A stretch of 64,000 bases of DNA, from the NCBI RefSeq assembly GCF_011516935.1, contig NZ_WOTF01000002.1, forward strand, positions 1 to 64,000, written 5' to 3'. Positions 15,666 through 26,536 of this stretch are shown here, one piece after another. Made by a program: the position numbers and the translations under genes. The stretch comes from Acetobacter farinalis. GTDB taxonomy: Bacteria; Pseudomonadota; Alphaproteobacteria; Acetobacterales; Acetobacteraceae. Numbering within the stretch: position 1 is the stretch's first letter; each line of letters begins with the position of its first letter. The notes below the pieces were generated by a model, which saw only the letters and a program-made list of their open reading frames with translations, was not told where the DNA came from and did not search any database.

Positions 15666-16853
15666 TCAGCAGGGAAGAAGTTCGACTTTCCCGCCTTTGA
15701 CACCCAGCGCGATCTTGCCCTGACACAAGGACAAAGCCGCATCTCCAAACACTGCCTTCCGCCAGCCCACAAGAGCCGGGTTGGGTGCTGAGGGATCAAG
15801 CGCCAGAGCTTCCAGATCTTCCATGGACGCCACAAGCTTGGGAGCAACATCATGCTCTTCGCAGCAGCTTGTCAGCAGCACTTTCAGCAGAGCCATGAGC
15901 GCGGCTGAAGCCCGGGGCGCATCCTTGCCGCGATTTTTGGGCAGGCGTGGCAGTTCGGCTTCCGGCAGAGCCTGCGCCTGCTTCACAGCCTCCAGCAGGC
16001 CCGCTCCCGTGCGGCCTTCCGCCAGCCCGCGCGATACCCCACGCACCCGCGCCAGCGCCTCGACCGTTACGGGCACTGTCGCGGCTATTTCCAGCAGGCT
16101 TTCATCTTTCAGCAAACGCTGGCGCGGTACGTTCACACGCTGCGCTTCCCGCTCACGCAGAGCCGCCACAGCCCGCAGAACGCCCAGCATCCGCCGGTTA
16201 TTGGTGCGGGCGCGCAAACGCTCCCACTGCTTTTCCGGGTCTGCCCGGAACGTGGCCGGGTCTGTCAGCACCGCCATTTCGGCAGAAACCCAGTCCAGCC
16301 GCTTTTCCTGCTCCAGCTTTTTCAGCAGCCGCTCATACACAAGACGCAACCACGTTACATCTCCCGCAGCATAAGTAAGCTGTGCCGCGGAGAGCGGCCG
16401 CGCGGACCAGTCCGTAAACCGGTGGCTCTTATCAATGGCATGGCCGGTTATGGAGCCGACAAGGCTGTCATACCCCACCTGATCCCCATACCCGGCAACC
16501 ATGGCGGCCACCTGGGTGTCAAACAGCGGCGTGGGCAGCGCATCAAACAGGTGCAGGAAAATTTCCAGATCCTGCCGGGCGGCGTGGAAAACCTTCAGAA
16601 CCGCTTCATCCGCCATCAGGGCCCCCAACGGCGCCAGATCCAGCCCTTCCGCCATGGTGTCAATCAGCACCACTTCCCGCGCACCGCCAATCTGCACAAG
16701 ACACAGCTCCGGCCAGTAGGTACGCTCGCGCATGAATTCCGTATCAATAGTCAGATACGGCTCTTCACGCAGGCGGGTGAGGGTGCTCGCCAGGTCATCC
16801 GTTGTGGAAATGAGGCGGGGTTCAGGGAATGCGGGGGAGGAAGCTCTGGCCAT
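15666..16853 (-). CDS. rnd: Ribonuclease D
   Basis: This 395-residue DEDD-type 3'-5' exoribonuclease trims tRNA 3' ends in the cytoplasm. Exo I is D-T-E-F-M-R-E-R-T-Y-W-P near residue 31, Exo II is H-A-A-R-Q-D-L-E, and Exo III is Y-A-A-G-D-V-T-W-L, supplying the four acidic residues and the tyrosine. An HRDC domain follows (about 210-290, N-N-R-R-M-L-G-V-L-R-A). The start could be ATG 16853 (preceded by AAGG) or ATG 16865 (preceded by AGGTGG); 16853 is used. It is divergent from queF. Confidence 0.92.
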   Translation of the reverse strand: MARASSPAFPEPRLISTTDDLASTLTRLREEPYLTIDTEFMRERTYWPELCLVQIGGAREVVLIDTMAEGLDLAPLGALMADEAVLKVFHAARQDLEIFLHLFDALPTPLFDTQVAAMVAGYGDQVGYDSLVGSITGHAIDKSHRFTDWSARPLSAAQLTYAAGDVTWLRLVYERLLKKLEQEKRLDWVSAEMAVLTDPATFRADPEKQWERLRARTNNRRMLGVLRAVAALREREAQRVNVPRQRLLKDESLLEIAATVPVTVEALARVRGVSRGLAEGRTGAGLLEAVKQAQALPEAELPRLPKNRGKDAPRASAALMALLKVLLTSCCEEHDVAPKLVASMEDLEALALDPSAPNPALVGWRKAVFGDAALSLCQGKIALGVKGGKVELLPC

Positions 16854-16980
16854 ACCTGCCTTCATACACCACCTGACGGGAAAAAGAAGCGGACAGCAGC
16901 CCTGACGTCCTGAAAAGCTTGACGAAACCCTACCCAGCTTCAACATGAAGGACATAGTGACCACAACTGAAGGAAACGCC

Positions 16981-17451
16981 ATGACCCGCCCTGACGATGG
17001 CAGTAATGCCCTTACCCAGCTTGGCCGCTTCACCCCTGCCCCCACAAGCCCGGAAGAAGCCATTCTGGAGCGTGTACCCGCCCCCTATCCGGGCAAGAAT
17101 TATCTGGTGCGCTTTACGGCTCCGGAATTCACATCCCTCTGCCCGGTTACAGGGCAGCCGGACTTTGCCCATCTTGTTATTGACTACGTTCCGGACCAGT
17201 GGATTGTTGAGAGCAAATCCCTCAAACTGTTCCTGACAAGCTTCCGCAATCACGGCGCATTTCACGAAGCCTGCTCCGTGCAGATTGCCACAACGCTGGT
17301 TGAGCACCTCTCTCCGGTCTGGCTGCGGATTGGGGCCTACTGGTACCCGCGCGGGGGTATGCCTATTGATGTGTTCTGGCAGACAGGCGCCCCCCCGGCC
17401 GATGTCTGGATTCCCTCGCAGGACGTTCCCAGCTATCGGGGGCGCGGTTAA
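16981..17451 (+). CDS. queF: NADPH-dependent preQ0 reductase, QueF
   Basis: This 156-residue tunnelling-fold enzyme reduces the nitrile of 7-cyano-7-deazaguanine to preQ1 for queuosine in tRNA. It has the catalytic cysteine ([13 protein letters not shown], Cys54, with Asp61) and the family signature [15 protein letters not shown], matching the single-domain type. ATG 16981 has AAGGAAA eight bases upstream. No other queuosine genes adjoin. A strong bidirectional terminator follows and also ends the atp operon. Confidence 0.95.
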   Translation: MTRPDDGSNALTQLGRFTPAPTSPEEAILERVPAPYPGKNYLVRFTAPEFTSLCPVTGQPDFAHLVIDYVPDQWIVESKSLKLFLTSFRNHGAFHEACSVQIATTLVEHLSPVWLRIGAYWYPRGGMPIDVFWQTGAPPADVWIPSQDVPSYRGRG

Positions 17452-17483
17452 GGGCACCGCTTCGGGCTGAAGCCCGCACATAA

Positions 17484-17510
17484 AAAAAGCCACCGCAAGG
17501 GTGGCTTTTT
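17484..17510. terminator. Bidirectional terminator between queF and atpC
   Basis: An 11-bp stem (17484-17494 with 17500-17510) with a 5-base loop is flanked by A5 on one side and T5 on the other. It can therefore terminate both queF and the convergent atp operon. Confidence 0.85.
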
Positions 17511-17540
17511 AAACCTGTCCGGTGCCTTGAGGGATTATCC

Positions 17541-17951
17541 TCAGAACCCGGAAGACCCTGCGTCGATTTCAGCACGCACGGACAGGATCTTCTCCTGAAG
17601 CACGTCCAGACGCGAGATATCGTTCTTGTCGGCTTTGTCCCAGACCTCTGTCAGAGCTTCGAGCTGGGCTGTGGCGTTATCAATGGAGATCGCGCTCACA
17701 GGCTTGGCTTCATCGGCCAGAATGGTGCAGCGGGTTGCTGTCATGTCCGCAAAGCCACCACCGACGAAATAACGATCCGTCACGGTGTCATTTTCGTACA
17801 GTGAGACAACACCGCCACGCAGCAGAAGCATCATGGGGGCCCGTTCGGGCATGGCGGCGATATCACCTTCCATACCCGGCATGACCACCATATCTACTTC
17901 ACGCGACACCAGAACCTTTTCAGGGCTGATGATCTCGATCTGGATCGGCAT
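17541..17951 (-). CDS. atpC: F1 ATP synthase epsilon subunit
   Basis: This 136-residue epsilon subunit links gamma to the c-ring and regulates ATPase activity. The beta-sandwich N-terminus M-P-I-Q-I-E-I-I-S-P-E-K and M-P-G-M-E-G-D-I-A-A-M-P are typical. The helical C-terminal domain (residues 90-130) is present. It is the last gene of atpHAGDC, 28 bp after atpD, and a bidirectional terminator follows. Confidence 0.95.
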   Translation of the reverse strand: MPIQIEIISPEKVLVSREVDMVVMPGMEGDIAAMPERAPMMLLLRGGVVSLYENDTVTDRYFVGGGFADMTATRCTILADEAKPVSAISIDNATAQLEALTEVWDKADKNDISRLDVLQEKILSVRAEIDAGSSGF

Positions 17952-17979
17952 GAATGCTGTTCCTTCCCGGAACCGGCTG

Positions 17980-19455
<1,476 letters not shown>

Positions 19456-19483
19456 TCAGCTCCTGCGGGGCAAACGAGCGGGC

Positions 19484-20383
19484 TCAGACAGCCTGTGCGC
19501 CCGAGATGATTTCGATCAGTTCGTTAGTAATATTGGTCTGGCGGGTCCGATTATAGACCTTGCTCAGACTGTCGATAGTCCGGCCTGCATTGCGCGTGGC
19601 GTTATCCATGGCCGTCATGCGGGCGCCGTTCTCACCTGCGGCTGTTTCCAGCAGCGAAGCGTAGATCTGAACCTGCAGATTTCGCGGAAGGAGCATTGCC
19701 AGCAGCGTTGCTTCATCCGGTTCAAATTCATACTGCGCGACATCTTCAGCCGTGGTGGAGGCGGCATCGGCTTTTGCCACGACATCATCCATCACCATGG
19801 GCACAAGCTGCTGGCATGCCGGAACCTGCGTCATCGCGTTTCTGAACTTGTTGAACACAAGCGTGCAAACATCGATCTCGCCAGCTTCCAGCAGCGCATT
19901 GATCTTGTCACCAAGATCGCTCGCCACAGAAAACGGTACGTCCTTCCCGCTGAACCCGGTCACCTTATCAACAATCAGGTCCGCATAATCGCGGGTGAAG
20001 AAGCTCAGGGCACGGCGGCCAACCGGCAGCAGTTTGACGGTTTTGCCTTCTGCCTGAAGCTTCTTGATCGTCTGAAGTGTCAGCCGGTTCACGTTGGAGT
20101 TGAAGCCACCGCACAGACCACGATCACTGCTGATCGGGATCAGCAGATGAATCTTGTCCTGCCCCGTTCCGGCCAGAAGACGCGGCGCACCCTCTTCCCC
20201 CTTGGTGGCAGCAGCAAGTTCACCCAGCATCCGCCGCATAGCGGCGGCATACGGACGAGCAGCCTCAGCACTGGCCTGGGCGCGGCGCAATTTTGCGGCC
20301 GCGACCATTTTCATCGCGCTGGTGATCTTCCGAGTCGACTTGATACTTCCGATACGGGCGCGGAGTTCCTTGAGGGAAGCCAT
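19484..20383 (-). CDS. atpG: F1 ATP synthase gamma subunit
   Basis: This 299-residue rotor shaft has the conserved N-terminal coil M-A-S-L-K-E-L-R-A-R-I-G-S-I-K-S-T-R-K-I-T and the C-terminal signature A-M-D-N-A-T-R-N-A-G, followed by I-T-N-E-L-I-E-I. It couples c-ring rotation to the alpha/beta hexamer. It lies between atpA (16 bp upstream) and atpD. Confidence 0.96.
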   Translation of the reverse strand: MASLKELRARIGSIKSTRKITSAMKMVAAAKLRRAQASAEAARPYAAAMRRMLGELAAATKGEEGAPRLLAGTGQDKIHLLIPISSDRGLCGGFNSNVNRLTLQTIKKLQAEGKTVKLLPVGRRALSFFTRDYADLIVDKVTGFSGKDVPFSVASDLGDKINALLEAGEIDVCTLVFNKFRNAMTQVPACQQLVPMVMDDVVAKADAASTTAEDVAQYEFEPDEATLLAMLLPRNLQVQIYASLLETAAGENGARMTAMDNATRNAGRTIDSLSKVYNRTRQTNITNELIEIISGAQAV

Positions 20384-20399
20384 GGATGGGTCCTGCTCC

Positions 20400-21935
20400 T
20401 CAGCCGCCGAAGTTGCGGTTGAAGGTGGTCAGATATTCCGTCAGGCGGGCTTCAGTTTCTTTCGAAATCTGCTGCTCTTTTCTGATGCTTGCCAGAATAT
20501 CTTTTCCACCGTTCGGCAGATCGGCCAGAAGAGCGTGCTCCCAGGCCACAACCTTATCGACCGCGATCCCGTCAATAAAGCCACGGGTTCCGGCGAACAG
20601 CACAATAACTTGTTCTTCAACCGTCAGCGGGGAAGACTGGGGCTGCTTGAGCAGTTCAACCAGACGGGCACCGCGGGCAAGCTGCTTCTGCGTTGCGGCA
20701 TCCAGATCGGATGCGAACTGGGAGAAGGCGGCCATTTCACGATACTGGGCCAGTTCCAGCTTGATCTTGCCGGCAACCTGCTTCATCGCCTTGATCTGCG
20801 CGGCGGAGCCAACGCGGGACACGGAGCCACCAACGTTCACAGCCGGACGGATACCACGGTAGAACAGATCGGTCTCAAGGAAGATCTGCCCGTCCGTGAT
20901 GGAGATCACGTTGGTCGGGATGTAGGCGGAAACGTCACCAGCCTGCGTCTCGATAACCGGCAGAGCCGTGAGAGAGCCACCGCCATGAGCGTCAGACATT
21001 TTCGCGGCGCGTTCCAGCAGGCGGGAGTGCAGGTAGAACACGTCACCCGGGTACGCTTCACGGCCCGGCGGGCGGCGCAGCAGCAGGGACATCTGGCGGT
21101 ACGCCACAGCCTGCTTGGACAGATCGTCATAGCAGATCAGGGCATGCATGCCGTTGTCACGGAAATATTCACCCATGGCGCAGGCGGCGTACGGTGCCAG
21201 ATACTGCAGGGGAGCCGGATCAGAGGCAGTCGCGGCGACAACGATGGAGTATTTCATCGCGCCTTTTTCTTCCAGCAGACGCACGAGCTGTGCGACCGTG
21301 GAGCGCTTCTGCCCGACTGCAACGTAGATGCAGTAGAGAGACTTTTTGTCGTCGCCTTCGTCATTGATGGTTTTCTGGGCGAGGATCGTGTCGGTCAGAA
21401 TGGTCGTCTTGCCGGTCTGACGGTCACCAATCACCAGTTCACGCTGGCCGCGCCCGACGGGCACGAGGGCATCAATGGCTTTGATGCCTGTCTGCATCGG
21501 CTCGCTGACGGACTGGCGCGGCATGATGCCCGGAGCCTTGACTTCAGCGCGACGCATTTCGACGTTGGTCAGCGGACCCTTGCCGTCGATCGGGTTGCCC
21601 AGACCGTCCACAACGCGGCCCAGCAGGCCTTTCCCTGTGGGGACTTCAACCACAACGCCGGAGCGGGAGACGGTGTCCCCTTCGCGGATGTTGGTGTCAT
21701 CACCAAAAATAACGATACCGACGTTATCGCTCTCAAGGTTCAGCGCCATGCCTTTCTGGCCGGAACCCGGGAATTCCACGAGTTCACCAGCCATCACATG
21801 CTGCAGGCCGAACACACGGGCAATACCGTCTCCAACGGACAGGACAGTGCCGGTTTCGACAACATCGGACTCTTTGTCGAACGAAGCAATCTGCTGCTTG
21901 AGGATATCCGAAATCTCTGCGGGACGGATTTCCAT
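20400..21935 (-). CDS. atpA: F1 ATP synthase alpha subunit
   Basis: This 511-residue subunit begins [13 protein letters not shown] and carries the non-catalytic-site P-loop G-D-R-Q-T-G-K-T and the [14 protein letters not shown] signature. The start ATG shares one base with the atpH stop (TGATG), which implies translational coupling; a GTG one codon earlier is less likely. Second gene of the operon. Confidence 0.97.
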   Translation of the reverse strand: MEIRPAEISDILKQQIASFDKESDVVETGTVLSVGDGIARVFGLQHVMAGELVEFPGSGQKGMALNLESDNVGIVIFGDDTNIREGDTVSRSGVVVEVPTGKGLLGRVVDGLGNPIDGKGPLTNVEMRRAEVKAPGIMPRQSVSEPMQTGIKAIDALVPVGRGQRELVIGDRQTGKTTILTDTILAQKTINDEGDDKKSLYCIYVAVGQKRSTVAQLVRLLEEKGAMKYSIVVAATASDPAPLQYLAPYAACAMGEYFRDNGMHALICYDDLSKQAVAYRQMSLLLRRPPGREAYPGDVFYLHSRLLERAAKMSDAHGGGSLTALPVIETQAGDVSAYIPTNVISITDGQIFLETDLFYRGIRPAVNVGGSVSRVGSAAQIKAMKQVAGKIKLELAQYREMAAFSQFASDLDAATQKQLARGARLVELLKQPQSSPLTVEEQVIVLFAGTRGFIDGIAVDKVVAWEHALLADLPNGGKDILASIRKEQQISKETEARLTEYLTTFNRNFGG

Positions 21936-22519
21936 CACGCGGCTCCCTTCATGGCGTAGTGCAAACGAAACAGGCGGGTCTGAAGACTGGCGTCATAAAG
22001 CTTTGCCCCGACACGGACGACAAGGCCGCCGAGCAGGCTGGAATCGACACGCTCACGAATAGTGATACGGGAATAACCGGCCTCGGCCAGGCGAACCTGA
22101 AGCTGGGCGCGCTGCGTGGTTGTGAGCGGCTGGGCAGACGTAACGTCCGCCACCACTTCACCACGGCGGGCGGAAGCGAGGGCATCGATGGCTGCCAGAA
22201 TCTGCCGCAAGGCAGGCAGACGACGGTTGTCAGCAACAACACCCACAAAATTCCGGAGAGTCGGGCAAAAACCCTGTGCGTCCAGCACGGCCAGAACAGC
22301 CTTGCGGGAGACACGGATATCAAGCCGCCGATCATCCAGAACAGTGCGCAATGGCGCACTTTCATCGATCAGGCGGGCAAGTGCCGCACATTCATCAAGC
22401 ACTGCATCCAGCTGCTGCTGTTCCGCTGCAAGCTCATAAAGCGCAGTTGCATAACGGCCTTCAAGACCGTTGGGAGCAAAAGCAACCGGTTGTGCTGTCG
22501 TTACGCCCGAGGCCACCAC
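21935..22519 (-). CDS. atpH: F1 ATP synthase delta subunit
   Basis: This 194-residue stator subunit (OSCP) joins F1 to the peripheral stalk. The family pattern [16 protein letters not shown] near residue 18 and the C-terminal [15 protein letters not shown] are present. Translation starts at GTG (22519 or the adjacent codon) after GGAAAGAG. It is the first gene of atpHAGDC. The Fo genes (atpB, E, F) are not nearby, in line with the split arrangement known in alphaproteobacteria. Confidence 0.94.
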   Translation of the reverse strand: MVASGVTTAQPVAFAPNGLEGRYATALYELAAEQQQLDAVLDECAALARLIDESAPLRTVLDDRRLDIRVSRKAVLAVLDAQGFCPTLRNFVGVVADNRRLPALRQILAAIDALASARRGEVVADVTSAQPLTTTQRAQLQVRLAEAGYSRITIRERVDSSLLGGLVVRVGAKLYDASLQTRLFRLHYAMKGAA

Positions 22520-23127
22520 TCTTTAGGCTCTTTCCTTCTGTGCGCGCCGGCATTCCACGTCATGACTCCACCTCTGGCTTTACGAAGCCACAAGCATGCG
22601 TCGGCGCGGCCTCTAGCATGCTGACATCCACCACGCAACCGGCAGGCTCTGCCAAAAATTGCCAGCCATGCCGCTTTTCTCCCACCGGGCACGCCCGATG
22701 TGCTTCCTGCGCCACGGAAACCTCCTTACGGATGCCGTCCGGCTTGCAATCCCGCGCACACATGATGTGTGCGCGGGCGCGAAAAAATCTTTCAAAAAAT
22801 AATTTCATTCCCTGAATGAGCAGGCAAAAATCTTTCGGCCGCTCCGCCCCTTCGCCAGACCAGCCGGACGCACACCGCGAATCCACCCCCACCCCGCCTT
22901 GCCATTACCGGCATTACTCCGACCGGCATTCCCCCTTGGCATACAGAGGCCACACACGGCACGGTCCTCCTGAAGAGGGAGAGCAAAAAGCCCCTGTCCT
23001 GCATCTTTTGACCCCGCATGCGTACGGAGCCACGCGCAGCCTGATGGCACACGGAGGAACACACGGGCACGCAGGACAACGCACAGCTATGCCGCTTGTA
23101 AAAAAACATAAATTTTTGGGAAATTTT
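22520..23127. other. Gene-free region upstream of the atp operon
   Basis: About 600 bp with no convincing gene. The open frames here are GC-skewed, lack ribosome sites and resemble no family. It must hold the promoter of atpHAGDC on the minus strand and includes the 27-bp perfect palindrome described separately. A T/A-rich stretch (23100-23127) borders the tRNA-Gly 3' end and may help end its transcript. Confidence 0.5.
22751..22777. repeat. Perfect 27-bp palindrome upstream of atpH
   Basis: Thirteen bases at 22751-22763 (CCCGCGCACACAT) are the exact reverse complement of 22765-22777, with a single central G. No U-tract follows on either strand. It lies about 230 bp before the atpH start, a position suited to a regulator-binding dyad or a 5' RNA hairpin of the atp transcript. 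Confidence 0.6.
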
Positions 23128-23201
23128 TGGAGCGGACGGAGGGAATCGAACCCTCCTCGGTAGCTTGGAAGGCTACAGCATTACCACTATGCTACGCCCG
23201 C
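23128..23201 (-). tRNA. tRNA-Gly (anticodon TCC)
   Basis: On the minus strand the cloverleaf starts GCGGGCG and ends CGTCCGC, with a G-T pair in the acceptor stem. The anticodon loop is CTTCCAA (anticodon TCC), the T loop is GTTCGATTC and the CCA end is encoded (23130-23128). The D arm is short, as usual for this tRNA. The opposite-strand tRNA-Trp lies 220 bp away. Confidence 0.95.
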
Positions 23202-23422
23202 GCTCTGAAAAACCTCTTACCCTCAAACCGGCGCGCTTCGCAACCCCCTCACAAATGAACTTTTTTAACCCTTCTTTTCGTATTCTGACACGATATCGCG
23301 TTCTGCCTCTTGACTTTAGGCTCACAACATATTTTGTTCCGCCTCCTGCAAGGGCCGCGTATGGGTGGTCAGGCTGACGGGTTTCCGTTATACCTGCTTT
23401 CCGCGTCGGCTTGTCGCACTGC

Positions 23423-23499
23423 AGGGGTGTAGCTCAATTGGCTAGAGCGCCGGTCTCCAAAACCGGAGGTTGTGGGTTCGAGACCCTCCACCCCTGCCA
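23423..23499 (+). tRNA. tRNA-Trp (anticodon CCA)
   Basis: The acceptor stem AGGGGTG pairs with CACCCCT. The anticodon stem CCGGT/ACCGG encloses loop CTCCAAA (anticodon CCA), the T loop is GTTCGAGAC, and CCA is encoded at 23497-23499. It lies 113 bp before secE, the usual bacterial order tRNA-Trp, secE, nusG. A TTGACT at 23310-23315 may be part of its promoter. Confidence 0.96.
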
Positions 23500-23612
23500 G
23501 ACAACACTGGCTGGAAAGCCTCGCAGGCACTGCGGCGTTTTCTGACAGAAAAATATTCAGGCTGCGCGTCTGTCCGCTCGAATCGGACCGGGCAGCGGAG
23601 AGAGGATAGTTC

Positions 23613-23807
23613 GTGTCGGTCAGTCCCGGTAAGTTTCTGCGTGATGTACGAGCCGAGGCCGAGCGGGTCACATGGCCGTCCCGGCGTGCCACTTTCGTTA
23701 CCACGGGTGCGGTTCTTGCCATGGCAGGGCTGGCGTCTGTTTTCTTTTTTGTCGTTGACCAGCTGATTGGTCTCGGCGTGCGTCAATTGTTCGGGCTGGG
23801 AGGCTGA
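23613..23807 (+). CDS. secE: Preprotein translocase subunit SecE
   Basis: A 64-residue single-span membrane protein of the SecYEG channel. The amphipathic segment F-L-R-D-V-R-A-E-A-E-R-V-T-W-P-S-R is the SecE signature, followed by one membrane helix (about residues 28-52). It starts at GTG with AGAGGA seven bases before. It is followed after 9 bases by nusG and preceded by tRNA-Trp. Confidence 0.95.
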   Translation: MSVSPGKFLRDVRAEAERVTWPSRRATFVTTGAVLAMAGLASVFFFVVDQLIGLGVRQLFGLGG

Positions 23808-23816
23808 GGAAACGAC

Positions 23817-24347
23817 ATGGCCAAACGTTGGTACGTGGTCCACGTCTATTCGGGCTTCGAGAAGAAAATCGCCCAGCATATTCGCGAACAGGCAGAACAG
23901 AAGGGTCTTGCGGACCACATTGACGAAATTCTGGTTCCTTCAGAAGAAGTCATTGAAATGCGTCGCGGCCAGAAAGTGAATGCTGAACGCAAGTTCTTCC
24001 CCGGCTATGTGCTGGTGAAGATGGAAATGACGGATGAGTCCTGGCATCTGGTGAAAGATACCCCGAAAGTCACGGGTTTTCTTGGCACCAAAAACCGCCC
24101 GACCCCGATTTCCGCAGCGGAAGCTGAACGGATCATCAAGCAGGCCGAGGATGGCATCCAGCATCCGCGTTCTGCCGTGACCTTTGAAATTGGTGAACAG
24201 ATCCGCGTTGCGGATGGTCCGTTTACCTCCTTCAACGGTGTGATTGAAGAAGTTGATGAAGAGAAGGGACGCCTGAAAGTCAGCGTTTCCATCTTCGGGC
24301 GTTCAACCCCGGTCGATCTGGAATATGGTCAGGTTGAAAAACTCTGA
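23817..24347 (+). CDS. nusG: Transcription antitermination factor NusG
   Basis: A 176-residue factor. The NGN domain (residues 1-115) starts [14 protein letters not shown] and contains F-F-P-G-Y-V-L-V; the KOW domain (about 122-176) has [16 protein letters not shown]. It binds the RNA polymerase clamp and connects to Rho or ribosomal protein S10. A strong terminator follows, and rplK, its common next gene, is absent. Confidence 0.97.
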   Translation: MAKRWYVVHVYSGFEKKIAQHIREQAEQKGLADHIDEILVPSEEVIEMRRGQKVNAERKFFPGYVLVKMEMTDESWHLVKDTPKVTGFLGTKNRPTPISAAEAERIIKQAEDGIQHPRSAVTFEIGEQIRVADGPFTSFNGVIEEVDEEKGRLKVSVSIFGRSTPVDLEYGQVEKL

Positions 24348-24377
24348 TCCTGTGATGACCCGGACCTGAATGATTGC

Positions 24378-24410
24378 AAAAAGAGGCGCCTTCGGGTTGC
24401 CTCTTTTTTT
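24378..24410 (+). terminator. Terminator of nusG
   Basis: AAAAAGAGGC (24378-24387) pairs with GCCTCTTTTT (from 24399) around an 11-base loop, followed by a run of T to 24410. Clear intrinsic terminator 30 bp past the nusG stop. Confidence 0.85.
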
Positions 24411-24556
24411 ATTGCCTGCTTTTTATTCCCCGGTCTTCCTGAACCCTGCCCGGCGCGGTGCGTTCTTCTTTAAAAGGAGCCGCAAGACCAAACCGCGATA
24501 GAACATGGCTCACCCTTGAAATTTTCAGTCGTATTTTGCTAAGTTTTTGTTATTTT

Positions 24557-24571
24557 CGGAACATTATTCCG
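24557..24571. promoter_or_regulatory. Short dyad upstream of the malic enzyme gene
   Basis: CGGAA and TTCCG are separated by five bases (CATTA), within the AT-rich leader 70 bp before the malic enzyme start. It could be a regulator site. Weak evidence. No gene is seen in the 294 bp between nusG and this gene apart from the terminator. Confidence 0.25.
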
Positions 24572-24641
24572 TACACCCCGCTCGATACTCCCTGCTCATG
24601 CGGGCGATATTCTATGTCTCACCACGTTTGAAGGGTCTGTA

Positions 24642-26288
24642 ATGCCACACACCTCCGTCCCTCACCTTCGGGGAATGTCCCTGTTGAATGATGCCAGCCA
24701 GAATAAAGGCACTGCCTTTACGGCTGAAGAACGACGGCAGTACGGGCTGGAAGGCCTGCTTCCCTCTCATGTGGAAAGTCTGGACCGGCAGGAAGAGCGT
24801 ATTCACCGGCATCTGGAAGCCAAGCCCAGTGACCTTGAGCGCTATATCTATCTGAGCGGACTGCGGGACCAGAGTGAAACCCTGTATTACCGGGTTCTGA
24901 TGTCCAACCCCGCCAAATATGTTCCCATTGTTTATGCACCAACGCTGGGGGCTGTCTGCCAGCAGTTCAGCCATATCTACCGCCGCCCCCGGGGCATGTA
25001 TATCAGCCTTGAGATGAAGGGCCGGATAGAAGAGGTTCTGCGCAACTGGCCGGTGGAGGACGTCCGCGTGATCTGCGTGACAACCGGCGGCCGGATTCTC
25101 GGGCTGGGCGATATCGGCGTGAACGGGATGGGCATCCCCATTGGCAAGCTGGATCTCTACACAGCCTGTGGCGCTGTGCCCCCTGAAACCCTGCTGCCCA
25201 TCCAGCTTGATATTGGCACCACCAACAGCGCCCTGCGCGCGGACCCGCTTTATCTGGGTCTGCGGCGCGAACCGCCCGCGCTGGACGTGCTGGACGAGTT
25301 TGTGGAAGAATTCGTGCAGGCTGTGCAGACTGTTTTCCCGCGCTGCTGCCTGCATTTTGAAGACTGGAAAGGCACGGATGCCATCCGGTATCTTGAAAAA
25401 TACTTTCCGCGCATCCGCTGTTATAATGATGATATTCAGGGTACCGCAGCCGTAACACTGGCTGGCCTGATTACGGCGCTGCGTATTAAAAACGAGCCTC
25501 TTTCCAGTCAGCGCGTGCTTTTCCTTGGCGCAGGCTCGTCCGGTCTCGGCATTGCCGACATGCTGGTGACTGCCATGCAGAGGGAAGGGCTTTCGGAACA
25601 AGAGGCCATCAGCCGCATGACGCTGATGGATGTGGATGGTCTTCTGGAGGCATCCCGCACAGACCTTTCTCCGCAGCAGGCCCGCTATGCCAAGGACATG
25701 CCGCCCTCGCGTGATCTGCTGGCCATGGTGAAAGCCGTCAAACCGAGTATTCTGATCGGTGTCTCCACCTGTGGCGGTGCCTTCACGCAGGAGGTGGTGG
25801 AGGAAATGGCCGCGCTGAACGAGCGCCCGATTATCTTCGCGCTCTCCCTGCCTGACAAAAACAGCGAATGCACGGCAGAGCAGGCCTACACATGGTCAAA
25901 CGGGCAGGCACTGTTTGCCGCCGGCCTGCAATACCCCGCCGTAACCCTGAACGAGAGAACCTTCTACCCCGGGCAGGCCAATAATTTTTACATCTTCCCG
26001 GCTCTGGGTCTGGCTGTTTATGCCACCTGCCCGGACCTGATTACCGATGATATGGTGATCAAGGCCGCCAGCGCGCTGGCGGATCAGGTAGACCCGGCGG
26101 CACAGGAGCGCGGGCGGTTGTTCCCGCCGCAGAGCGAGATTCTGGAAGTGTCCATCACCTCTGCCACGCGCATTGCGGAATTTATTTTCGATCAGGGTGC
26201 CGCCACGGTGCCGCGCCCGCAGGATATCCGGGCATGGATTGAAAGTCTGGTCTACACACCGCACTATCACGCTCAGGACGCCCTTTAA
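24642..26288 (+). CDS. NAD-dependent malic enzyme (oxaloacetate-decarboxylating)
   Basis: This 548-residue enzyme converts malate to pyruvate, CO2 and NADH. It has the long form typical of E. coli MaeA (SfcA). The malate/metal site is seen as F-E-D-W-K-G-T-D, N-D-D-I-Q-G-T-A-A-V is the family signature, and the NAD fold is G-A-G-S-S-G-L-G-I-A. The N-terminal Y-V-P-I-V-Y-A-P-T-L-G is conserved. The adenine-side V-D follows in M-D-V-D-G-L-L, suggesting NAD rather than NADP. It is a single-gene unit with a strong terminator. In acetic acid bacteria it would help feed acetate-grown or C4-acid-grown cells; that role is inference. Confidence 0.94.
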   Translation: MPHTSVPHLRGMSLLNDASQNKGTAFTAEERRQYGLEGLLPSHVESLDRQEERIHRHLEAKPSDLERYIYLSGLRDQSETLYYRVLMSNPAKYVPIVYAPTLGAVCQQFSHIYRRPRGMYISLEMKGRIEEVLRNWPVEDVRVICVTTGGRILGLGDIGVNGMGIPIGKLDLYTACGAVPPETLLPIQLDIGTTNSALRADPLYLGLRREPPALDVLDEFVEEFVQAVQTVFPRCCLHFEDWKGTDAIRYLEKYFPRIRCYNDDIQGTAAVTLAGLITALRIKNEPLSSQRVLFLGAGSSGLGIADMLVTAMQREGLSEQEAISRMTLMDVDGLLEASRTDLSPQQARYAKDMPPSRDLLAMVKAVKPSILIGVSTCGGAFTQEVVEEMAALNERPIIFALSLPDKNSECTAEQAYTWSNGQALFAAGLQYPAVTLNERTFYPGQANNFYIFPALGLAVYATCPDLITDDMVIKAASALADQVDPAAQERGRLFPPQSEILEVSITSATRIAEFIFDQGAATVPRPQDIRAWIESLVYTPHYHAQDAL

Positions 26289-26357
26289 AAACCCGCTACA
26301 GGGGCCGAGAAGAGGCTCCTTGGCTGGCAGACCAGTATACGAGCGTGCCCGGTGTGA

Positions 26358-26391
26358 GGCGCCCAATGCACGATGCCCCGTGCGGGGCGCC
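26358..26391 (+). other. Nested stem-loop in the malic enzyme 3' region
   Basis: GGCGCCC (26358-26364) pairs with GGGCGCC (26385-26391), and inside it GCACG (26368-26372) pairs with CGTGC (26379-26383). No U-tract follows, but a full terminator lies 23 bp on. It may be a 3' RNA-stabilising structure. Confidence 0.4.
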
Positions 26392-26413
26392 CGCTGCCGG
26401 GGAGGCAGAAACA

Positions 26414-26449
26414 AAAAAGCCGGACCTCACATGTGGGGTCCGGCTTTTT
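26414..26449. terminator. Bidirectional terminator between malic enzyme and S9 peptidase genes
   Basis: A 13-bp perfect stem (26414-26426 with 26437-26449) has A5 and T5 at its ends and a 10-base loop. It serves both convergent genes. Confidence 0.85.
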
Positions 26450-26536
26450 CCTTTTTTCAGTCCAACGCCGAAGGATGGGAAAACGTCTCACCCCCTGTCG
26501 GCTTTTAGTGATCACAAAGACGTATAGCCGCAGCCT

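Noticed and set aside
20154-21959. Long plus-strand frame (601 codons) opposite atpG and atpA
   Set aside because: Antisense shadow of the highly conserved F1 genes; no family features.
22816-23163. Plus-strand frame upstream of tRNA-Gly
   Set aside because: It overlaps the 3' end of the tRNA gene, lacks a ribosome site, and has low-complexity His/Pro content.
24557-24571. CGGAA-CATTA-TTCCG as a possible firm operator of the malic enzyme gene
   Set aside because: Five-base arms occur often by chance; kept only as a low-confidence site, not a finding.
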